From Spisula solida (taxonomy: Eukaryota > Mollusca > Bivalvia > Venerida > Mactridae), in the NCBI GenBank assembly GCA_947247005.1, contig OX365948.1:40738601-40802600 (forward strand): 64,000 bases of DNA. Reading direction: 5' to 3'. Below are positions 58,701 through 64,000 of this stretch, in pieces. The position numbers and the translations under genes were made by a program. The notes beneath the pieces are model-generated. The model did no database searches. It worked only from the letters and a program-made list of their open reading frames with translations, and was not told the origin of the DNA. Position 1 is the stretch's first letter, and every line of letters starts with the position of its first letter.

Positions 58701-60198
58701 GTACTGACAGCAGTCGGGTTACCTACAGAGGACGTCTCTCTTATTCTGGCAATTGACTGGTTCTTGTAAGAATATTTCCTATTAGATATAATCTTCTTAA
58801 CATATAATTCTATCCATTGTTAACCCCTATATAGGCCTACCTACCTTTTATATAATTCAGAAAATTATTATTCGAATGAGGCAAATCGGGTATTTTCTGA
58901 TAAGCTTGGAATTTCCATTAAAGTGAGATTAGGTCTGACTCTTTACGAACTCCTGTTTTATTCATTGACTGATTTCAAAAAATGAGGTATCATTTTAAAT
59001 CTAAATAATAAATTTGGACACTTTATTTGGCCCTGAGTTTTATCGAAAAATAGAAATGCATGTTCCTTCAAATATGTCCTATATTTCTAATAGCCTAACA
59101 TTGTCTTTCAAACATTTTAGTATACATTTCTCAACTTCCCTAGTAATAATTATGTCGCCAAATCTACCTAAAATATGTTAAGTTCAGCAAAAATGTCATT
59201 TTTAGCCATTTTAATGTCTTCCCAAAAACCACGATGGCATTCATGCGAAACTTTGAAACTTTGTACATTTATAAAAAAAGCTTGCAGAACACTGGTCATG
59301 TAAAAATACAAAAAGAATGCCATCGTGGTTTTTCGGAAGGTTTCAATGTCATCATTGATAGTCGTGAAAATGGCAAAAATATACTTTTTTGCCTAAACAT
59401 GACATATTCTTGGCAGTTTTGTCTACACAATTTAATTACAAGGGAAATTGGGATATGCATGCTCATTTTTACACAGGAAATGTTAAGTTATTTGAATTAT
59501 AGGACAGATTTATAGGAACATGCATTTTTACTTTTGATAAATCACAGTGCCATATTAAGACATAAATGAACCTTGTCCTTTATTAGGTTTTGCCTATGTA
59601 CATTAAAACAGGAGATATAAGGTATTAAGAACAAATGAGATTTCGCGAGATTTCAGAAAACTGTCGCGAGATATTGTGATATTTGGTAGGCTACACCATT
59701 CCAACCTTTGTATTTTTAGATCTTTGCTATACTATAGGCCTACATGCATCGTATATTTATTGTATCTAAATCTTACATATATCGAACTGCATTGTATCGT
59801 ACCCTTTCGTACCGTATTGTATCGTATATAAACCGCACCGTATTGTATCATACCGTATGGTATCGTATATGTATCGTATATGTATCGTATATGTATCGTA
59901 CATGTTTCGTACATGTTTCGTACATGTATAAAAATGTGTATCATTTTTTACTTCATGTTACAGAGATCGATTCCGTACTGCAATCAACGTTCTGGGTGAT
60001 TCATTCGGTGCTGGTATAGTGGACCATTTATCTAAGGCGGATCTAAAAGAAGTGGATCATTTACAGGAACTAGAAATGGGAGCAGTTTCTGCTGACGTCA
60101 GTGACGATGACGTAGTTATAGCCCACCATACGAAGGCCGGGGAAGCTGGCGTCAACAATGACGGCTTTGTGAACGGTGACGCCGGATCCAGATTATAA
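46422..60198 (+). CDS. EAAT: Excitatory amino acid transporter (SLC1 family), copy B, nine coding exons
   Basis: Second acidic-amino-acid transporter, 523 aa. Exons: 46422-46710, 50494-50665, 52772-52814, 53563-53641, 56192-56381, 57317-57550, 57841-58035, 58631-58765, 59964-60198. All junctions are AG/GT and the frame is open throughout. NMDGT falls at 369-373 and Glu377 is the K+-coupling position. Asp447, Arg450, Asn454 and Asp458 form the TM8 substrate set. HP1 reads TASSSATLP and HP2 reads GAAGIPSAG. Exon order, phases and five exon lengths equal those of copy A, so the two are tandem paralogues. The differences lie in the N terminus (more basic residues), the glycosylated exon-4 loop, and a longer acidic tail. 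Its introns total less than those of copy A. A likely acceptor TTTTACAG at 46331-46338 would give an 84-nt 5' UTR in the first coding exon. Its closest vertebrate orthologue is not determined. Confidence 0.95.
46806..46872 (+). pseudogene. Partial duplicate of transporter B exon 1 3' end
   Basis: About 100 bp into intron 1, the sequence again reads [11 protein letters not shown] and is followed by a GTAAGT-type donor, as at the true exon end (46670-46715). Upstream of this point the similarity fades into SPLL and is then lost. The copy differs at synonymous sites (AAC for AAT, TCA for TCC), so it is not recent. With no matching upstream part of the exon, it cannot encode TM1/TM2 and is best read as an exon relic or a decoy donor. 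Confidence 0.75.
47770..48029. mobile_element. MITE, GGGCTGGTATTCACAAAGC ends
   Basis: A 260-bp element with inverted ends GGGCTGGTATTCACAAAGCA and TGCTTTGTGAATACCACCCC, each running on to TCTTAA/TTAGCA. It abuts the next element at its right end. It lies in intron 1 of transporter B. Confidence 0.75.
48031..48462. mobile_element. MITE, GGCCCCAATTCCACGAAAA ends
   Basis: A 432-bp element with almost perfect inverted ends of about 46 bp, GGCCCCAATTCCACGAAAAA with CTTAAGTTATTGCTCAGCTG and AGACTG. No ORF. It lies directly beside 47770-48029. Confidence 0.8.
49533..50151. mobile_element. TIR element, CCAGGAAAACCTGC family, copy 2
   Basis: The left end TATGAGCCAGTCTCCAGGAA and right end TTTTCCTGGGGACTGGCTCA are inverted, both with GCTATTTTGACA or its variant. 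Inside are GTGACGTCGCAAACATCATA and ATTGGTCACCATAGCAACGA, seen in mirror order in 2939-3522. It lies in intron 1 of transporter B. Confidence 0.7.
50231..50300. mobile_element. pogo/Tigger-like terminal fragment
   Basis: CAGTCAACTCTCGTTATCTC with GAACTTGCTTATATCGAATT and TATGTCGAAG is the characteristic end of Tigger/pogo DNA transposons. No partner end or transposase is visible. It sits about 190 bp before exon 2 of transporter B. Confidence 0.6.
50494..50665 (+). CDS. EAAT: Transporter B coding exon 2
   Basis: A 172-nt exon between GTTGCAG and GTATAT. It reads [19 protein letters not shown] (TM3), QPGYKGG, then [14 protein letters not shown]. It has phases 1 and 2, as in copy A. Confidence 0.93.
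51064..51605. repeat. 30-bp minisatellite in transporter B intron 2
   Basis: About 18 copies of a 30-bp unit, ATGACCTAAATCTAAGACGG with TCCACTACCA. The core (51070-51420) is highly regular, while the 3' part has CAAGAGTAT, ATGATCT and CAAGATGAC variants. It gives an open minus-strand frame with a ten-residue period ([10 protein letters not shown]), which is an artefact of a unit divisible by 3. Confidence 0.92.
52246..52600 (+). repeat. tRNA-headed SINE, interrupted by a MITE
   Basis: Begins with a tRNA-like stretch (GCCCGGATAGCACAGACC, then CATGGGTTCGATTACTC). It continues with the shared body CCTCCACATGTGGAAAAGTT with TTCAGTTGCTTGTGGAAGAG and a tail TATGACTGACCAACGGTTGAAACC. A 106-bp MITE sits in the tail. 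The body motif recurs at 22915, 45925 and 54070. Confidence 0.6.
52475..52580. mobile_element. Mutator-like MITE, copy 2, with perfect 10-bp duplication
   Basis: A 106-bp element with ends ACAGGTAACTGTATCATTGA and TCGATGATACAGTTATCTGT inverted, flanked exactly by GGTTGAAACC at 52465-52474 and 52581-52590. Duplications of 9-11 bp are characteristic of Mutator-like elements. Other pieces with the same ends occur near 25771, 49435 and 54260-54375. Confidence 0.75.
52772..52814 (+). CDS. EAAT: Transporter B coding micro-exon 3
   Basis: A 43-nt exon between TATTTCAG and GTATGT. It reads [15 protein letters not shown], in register with exon 3 of copy A (9 of the first 15 residues are shared at a glance). 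It is phase 2 in and 0 out. Confidence 0.9.
53190..53490 (-). pseudogene. LINE ORF2 C-terminal fragment in transporter B intron 3
   Basis: Read on the minus strand: LLRMDGTAI, a frameshift, then [20 protein letters not shown] with SVEKRES, and after a stop NWGQ. This follows the WTPxGKRxxGRPxxTWRRxVE pattern common at the C terminus of RTE/CR1-type LINE proteins. It has several stops and one shift. Confidence 0.6.
53563..53641 (+). CDS. EAAT: Transporter B coding micro-exon 4 (extracellular loop)
   Basis: A 79-nt exon between TATTTCAG and GTGGGT. It reads [17 protein letters not shown] followed by [10 protein letters not shown]. Two N-glycosylation sequons (NVT, NAT) mark the TM4 loop. It is three codons longer than exon 4 of copy A and is otherwise the least conserved exon apart from the termini. 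Confidence 0.87.
54060..54155 (+). repeat. SINE body fragment
   Basis: GAATGTGAGGAAGTTGCCAG with TCGCTTGTTGTAAAG and CAAGGAAAACTGGTTAGAGC shares the body seen at 22915-22980 and 52348-52430. It lies in intron 4 of transporter B. Confidence 0.4.
55868..56143. repeat. Two tRNA-like stretches in transporter B intron 4
   Basis: The + strand at 55868-55930 reads GCCGGTGGACGAATGGTTAG with TAGATATCCCACTGGTCAAT. The minus strand at 56083-56143 reads TCCGGCTCGATAGCCTAGTG with GGTAGACCCGACCG and CATGGTTCGTTCCCATGCGG. Both have A- and B-box-like motifs, and the second is close to a full tRNA length. The acceptor stems do not pair well, so these are SINE heads or tRNA relics. Confidence 0.45.
56192..56381 (+). 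CDS. EAAT: Transporter B coding exon 5
   Basis: A 190-nt exon between ACTTTCAG and GTAAGT. Encodes [14 protein letters not shown], then TM5 [19 protein letters not shown] and the [17 protein letters not shown] helix. A further Asn-Phe-Thr sequon sits near its start. Confidence 0.93.
56402..57215. repeat. Direct repeat pair of about 190-200 bp in transporter B intron 5
   Basis: TATAGTCCAGCCAGGGTAAA with GTGACGCAGTGGTCGAGTCC (56402-56590) recurs at 57013-57215 with the same order of landmarks: AATTATAAARGCTTATAC, CAATGGTTGTTAT, GTGTACACATAAA, CTCACAATATCCTAA. The copies share a tRNA A-box-like GCAGTGGTCGAG, so this may be a SINE that was duplicated or inserted twice. Confidence 0.75.
57317..57550 (+). 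CDS. EAAT: Transporter B coding exon 6
   Basis: A 234-nt exon between ATTGCAG and GTATGT. Encodes [21 protein letters not shown]6 and the first HP1 arm ending LLTAWGTAS. It matches exon 6 of copy A in length. Confidence 0.93.
   Translation, partial: VLTNWYNISGGHQTDRDGGSEYCICTVRLLHVNGSSWSGRTWFYCTTFGVPRSNTNKPAQIYVQYVESSPDSLGYSI
57841..58035 (+). CDS. EAAT: Transporter B coding exon 7 (HP1 second arm, TM7)
   Basis: A 195-nt exon between ATTACAG and GTAAGA. Encodes [19 protein letters not shown], then TM7 with [20 protein letters not shown]. No exon-length ORF was listed here, but the frame is open and fits both neighbours. Confidence 0.94.
58288..58440 (-). repeat. LINE 3'-end fragment in transporter B intron 7
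   Basis: ATAATAATAATAATAAAGAC with TTTATTTTACGAGGAAACTC reads, on the minus strand, as a LINE 3' end with an ATTATTATTATTAT tail. It is similar to 28200-28345. Confidence 0.5.
58631..58765 (+). CDS. EAAT: Transporter B coding exon 8 (HP2)
   Basis: A 135-nt exon between CTTGCAG and GTAAGA. Encodes the HP2 gate [20 protein letters not shown] and the first part of TM8 ending LAIDWF. Length and phases are those of copy A. Confidence 0.94.
58990..59590. mobile_element. Foldback element in transporter B intron 8
   Basis: Two arms of about 270 bp are mirror images around about 59280. Landmarks are CTTCCCAAAAACCACGATGG (59219) against CCATCGTGGTTTTTCGGAAG (59319), AAATGCATGTTCCT against AGGAACATGCATTTTT, and ATATGTCCTATA against TATAGGACAGAT. 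The apparent 93-codon frame inside is incidental. Confidence 0.7.
59790..59935. repeat. GTATCGTATAT-type simple repeat before exon 9 of transporter B
   Basis: Imperfect 10-12-bp reiterations of GTATCGTATAT, changing to GTTTCGTACAT, end 28 bp before the exon 9 acceptor. Alternating purine/pyrimidine steps are frequent. Confidence 0.75.
59964..60198 (+). CDS. EAAT: Transporter B coding exon 9 and stop
   Basis: Begins after TGTTACAG with [20 protein letters not shown] (TM8 substrate site). A cytoplasmic tail rich in Asp, Glu, Gly and Val follows, with the acidic run VSDDDVV. It ends GSRL and TAA at 60196-60198. The tail is unlike that of copy A, so regulation or anchoring may differ (inference). 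Confidence 0.93.
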
Positions 60199-62035
60199 TT
60201 ACAATGTACAAATATTGAGAATTTGAAGAAAAACAATGTTACACTAAACGTCTTTGAGATGTCTTGCGTGGGAATACACACGAACGATAATTGCTATACG
60301 CTGATATCACCAAATCTCGCCGTATTATCTAGTAGATCAGTTTTTGCTTCAATCACTTATTAACTGTGCATGTTTGATATACACAATAACTTGCAATAGT
60401 GTTCAATTATCCAAAATGATCTGACAAGAAACATTGACTGAATCAGTGACAACTTACTTCAGTATCTATAGACAACAATGTTAATTCATGTACTCGAACC
60501 ATTAAAATGGTTACACTCGAGAAAAGTAGAGCTGGTGAAACTCTTTTGAATCACGTGGTTCAATATGAGTTAGTGTTGGTGATTATGTACTCAATAATTA
60601 TAAAAATGAAAGAACCACGAGCAGGGGTCCGTTACCTAAGCAAAGCGCTATCAAGCGCCGTTATTCAGTTACCTCCCGTTCAATTAAATATAGAAAGCAT
60701 TGAAAGCGCTACGTAGCGCACGCCCATGTTATCGGTCTCTAGAAGGGACCTATCGTGACGAAGGTCCTTCTAGTATGATTAAATACAGTACGGAGATCTT
60801 AACGTGATCCTCGACCTTATATTAGCATAATTTAACAGCTGATGTATTGTCTATATTTATTACCGCGAGTGTATGCTTTCATAAGAGGGAAGTATCAAGG
60901 TGTAATACATTTTGTACTAACACAAATCTAAAGGACCGATTTTGCACGATATTGAGGCAATTTATATACATTCAAAGCAAGGACCTTGTAACAAAAATTA
61001 TTATATGTACGCATAAAGGTTAGGTTCATATTCATATATCCGCACTATACTTTAATACTTGTCACTCAAATGACGGTAAAACATACGTTACGGTCACCTA
61101 AATCCACTAGTACAGCATGTAATCTCACCGAGGGGTGGTGATTAGTAACCTTGACCTACGTGCGAACTTCAATATAACAGCGATCAACTTAGTTACAGTT
61201 GAATTAAAGAGCGGGATATTAATTGGCTGACTTTTGCAACAATTAACGGTATGCTTGGCAACGCTACACCACCTGGTTGCCGCACACCAAAACTATCATA
61301 TTTTTCATTATTCCGTAATAACAGTTCATGTTTGTTCCACCAATCCATATGACTATATGTCATCATCTGAATTTACGTATTCTTTTTATCGCCATTTGAG
61401 GCACAGGTAAATGTAGGTCATCAATAAAAAATATGTTTTTAAAGAAACTGATACAAATAGGAGAGACCATGTTTGTATACAAAGGGATTAGTACCACCAG
61501 CTAGCTATTGGTGAAGGGCAGGTTTTTATTGTCCATTAAAGCATTAGATTGACGGTGGACATTTTGCATATGAATATGGTGATCTCTCCTATTGCATATA
61601 CTTTTAATTAGAAATTTTACTTTTTTATCATTTTGTATATTCTTTTTTTTTCGATGATTCTGTTACCTATGATCTGATGTACGTGTATCAATAAACCTAT
61701 TCGTTTTGTCATGTGGATCTATGCATTTGTCTTAAAGTATTACAAACGAATTCAATGAAAAGTTTTACATACCGTAGAATAAGATTGGTCAGCTTCGCCT
61801 AGTGTAACATACCATTAACTGAATGTCCGGTAACTCGTTATTTGGACGTTAAATGTGGAGAAATCCAAGTTTACCCTAAATATAAGCAATCTTTTGTGCA
61901 TATATGTTGTATATTTTCTACATTTGTGTATATCCATGATTGTCCATTTTATTACATTGTATATAATTATACATAGTTTACAAATAAAGTGTTTTTTCTA
62001 ATATAGTTAACTTGTTTTTTTGTATTAGTAAGAAG
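60199..62035. other. Downstream region of transporter B, no supported gene
   Basis: Holds the 3' UTR. AATAAA-type signals appear only far away (TCAATAAACC near 61690), with none convincing close by. A TCCTGACCTT-family TIR element lies at 60785-61050. The frame at 60507-60716 has no recognisable similarity. Confidence 0.5.
60785..61050. mobile_element. TIR element, TCCTGACCTT family, complete copy
   Basis: CAGTACGGAGATCTTAACGT with GATCCTCGACCTT at the left mirrors AAGGTTAGGTTCATATTCAT with ATATCCGCACTATAC at the right (266 bp). It shares its interior order with 14028-14430 and 63335-63598. Confidence 0.7.
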
Positions 62036-62039
62036 TATA

Positions 62040-62880
62040 GGATAGACAATGAGTATCAAGTTCAATGTGTATTGTACAGAGGCCTCCGGCCCATACACAA
62101 AATATATGATAGCATACATAATATTATATACAAATTGACATGACAGTGGAAGTACAAATGCAATACAATACAATAGTAACTGATTATACGGATCTACATA
62201 ATATTACCATTTTTATGAAACATGACATGATAGCACCATAATTATGAAACATAACATAATATCAAAATTTTTATGAAACATGACATTTATGAAATATGAC
62301 ATAACATCAACATTTTTATGAAACATGACATAATATCAACATTTTTTAACTTTTTCATAGATAAACATTACACAATATTGCAGCTTAAATACATTTCTAC
62401 ATTTCACTTCTAGATAAATCATACCATGTTCTGTCTGACTTTAAATGCATAATAAATAAACATAGCAGTATTTCTGAGTATTTAAGCATTTCTACTGGAT
62501 AGTAACATTTCAAATTTATTCATAGAAGGATGTACAACATAATTCTGCGGAAGGAAATCATTTCTTAAATCTGTATAATTAGGGCAAACAAGTAAAAAGT
62601 GATATTCAGTCTCTATTATATTTATACAATATGGACAAAATCTCAGATTGCTGTCAACATTATTATAACGCCCCCTTTCTATTTGGAGACTATGGGATGA
62701 TGTTCTAAAACTAACAAAATTAATGCTCTCCGAAATTTTCTAATTGTAATTAATGACAGGTAAGGTTCATATTCAATATTTTGCTTATATGAATAATAAC
62801 AGCTTAGTTTAGGACTTAGCGTTGCTTTTGAATGCCATGATTGTAAATACTGATCTTTGAGTCGTTGTAAGTAATTCAAA
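62040..62880 (-). pseudogene. 5'-truncated LINE ORF2 C-terminus, frameshifted
   Basis: The minus strand from 62879 reads MNYLQRLKDQYLQSWHSKA. After a one-base shift near 62745 it continues INFVSFRTSSHSLQIERGRY, FCPYCINIIETEYHFLLVC, NYTDLRNDFLP and VHPSMNKFEMLL. It is homologous in layout to the 43364-43897 fragment (FRTSSHxLxIExGR, CxxC, EYHFxLxC, HPSMxKF). The 3' UTR to about 62040 includes a short tandem repeat (62215-62345). Confidence 0.75.
62215..62345. repeat. Short AT-rich tandem repeat
   Basis: About four imperfect units of TTTTTATGAAACATGACATA with ATATCAACA, within the presumed 3' UTR of the truncated LINE. Confidence 0.7.
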
Positions 62881-63334
62881 ATAAATAGGTTTTCATTGTC
62901 TACTGACTGAGTGATACAAGTGTGCCGTTATCGTACTACGGGTGATCAAGAATTGAAAGGACTGTTTCGATCACTACCATGCTAATTGCAATGCCACTAC
63001 ACTTATAACTGCTTAGTGGGGCAGATACAATGAAGTTCTGTGACGTCGTTTGCCAATTGAGCATACTTTATAATGTCATATTCTTTAAACAGTCACCTTA
63101 AATATGATGTCGACAAACTTCAAATATCTAGAAAACCATTGGTATTTTCATATCAAACTTACCATGGACTGAATGTGATAATGTGATGTTTTCAAGTTGA
63201 AGTCATTTTTGTACAGTTTCCCAACTCACACTAAGTCTTGTCGGGTTACATGTTTCTCTGATGTTTACACGCCTGTAGTCCATGGCGTCTCCCGTTGACC
63301 CCAATGAAGTGTTTCTGACTCGTTCTGTAGTATA

Positions 63335-63598
63335 AAAAGTACCGATAATTTGACCTGATCCTCGACCTTCTATTAGCGTAATTTAACAGCTGATATATAG
63401 TTGTATGTCTTCATAAGCTGGTACTTTGTCACGAAGACGCTCGATGTGTAATACAAAAACAAATAACAAATGAATAAGGACCGATATTTCACGATTTTTT
63501 CGGCGAAAATTTATAATTACATTACACGCAATGATCTGGTTATATATTCATGCTTAAATGTTTAAAAGATTTGTAATGTAAAAATATCCGTACTATAT
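63335..63598. mobile_element. TIR element, TCCTGACCTT family, copy near the window end
   Basis: GTACCGATAATTTGACCTGA with TCCTCGACCTTCTATTAGCG at the left and ATCCGTACTATA at the right. The interior (TTCATAAG, ACGAAGACGCTCGATGTGTA, GGACCGATATTTCACGAT) is collinear with 14028-14430. Confidence 0.65.
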
Positions 63599-63683
63599 TG
63601 CCCGTGTCGCAGCGCTTTCTCTAAACCTCCGATTCGGACATCTGTCTGAGACTTGACTTCTTTACATGTAAAATAACAAAAAC

Positions 63684-63786
63684 GTACGTGTACATGAAAA
63701 TCAGTTACGTGTACATGAAAACTAGTTACGTGTACATGAAAATCAGTTACGTGTACATGAAAATCAGTTATGTGTACATGTTAATG
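63684..63786. repeat. 21-bp tandem repeat
   Basis: Five units of TTACGTGTACATGAAAATCA with G. One copy has ACTAG in place of ATCAG and the last is truncated. Confidence 0.85.
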
Positions 63787-64000
63787 ATTACACTCAACCA
63801 CTTTTCTAATTGGTCACTTTTCAAACCCGAATTACCTTTAACTGTGATCATATTATTTGATGGCTAAAATGCAAAATTGATCGCATGCATGACTGACCAT
63901 GCATACTTTGGCAAGTGATTTCGATTTTTAATAATTTAAGTGTTGGGACAATTGCATAAAACGTTTGCGTGCAAATATCATCAAACATAATTATCACAGT

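Noticed and set aside
59744..60019. Plus-strand frame of 91 codons rich in Tyr and Arg
   Set aside because: It reads through the GTATCGTATAT repeat and enters exon 9 of transporter B out of frame.

Overview
This is a window of an animal (eukaryotic) genome, AT-rich and full of introns and short interspersed repeats. The tRNA-headed SINE pieces, L2/CR1-like and other LINE remains, many short inverted-repeat DNA elements and minisatellites suggest a lophotrochozoan, most likely a mollusc; this assignment is inference. There is no sign of bacterial gene organisation, and nearly all the short open frames are chance or repeat-derived.

The real genes are two complete members of the SLC1 family (excitatory amino acid / glutamate-aspartate transporters, EAAT), head to tail on the + strand. 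Copy A has nine coding exons between 4727 and 23309 (514 aa). Copy B has nine coding exons between 46422 and 60198 (523 aa). All eight intron positions and phases match, and five of the nine exons have identical lengths (43, 190, 234, 195 and 135 nt), so the pair is a tandem duplication. Both keep the serine-rich HP1 tip, the NMDGT motif, the Glu used for K+ counter-transport, the HP2 loop and the Asp/Arg/Asn/Asp set in TM8 that binds the acidic amino acid. Both look functional. They differ mainly at the N terminus, in the glycosylated extracellular loop (exon 4) and in the C-terminal tail.

Layout: 1-4720 upstream DNA with inverted-repeat elements and a CRE-like site; 4727-23309 transporter A, with introns that carry TIR elements and tandem repeats; 23815-25069 a 24-bp minisatellite with higher-order structure; 25070-46340 intergenic DNA with TIR elements, a decayed 3.4-kb L2-like LINE (about 28900-32300, minus), a large foldback element, a tRNA-like/SINE sequence, a hAT-like element, a 55-bp minisatellite and a second LINE remnant (43040-43897); 46422-60198 transporter B, with a duplicated exon-1 fragment, a 30-bp minisatellite, a nested SINE/MITE and LINE scraps in its introns; 60199-64000 downstream DNA with TIR elements and a third LINE remnant.

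I found no operon, CRISPR array, phage or other dedicated new system. The points worth a second look are the strictly collinear transporter pair, the relic of a partial exon-1 duplication, the direct repeats that bracket one transporter exon, and several non-autonomous element families whose ends and target duplications can be read directly.
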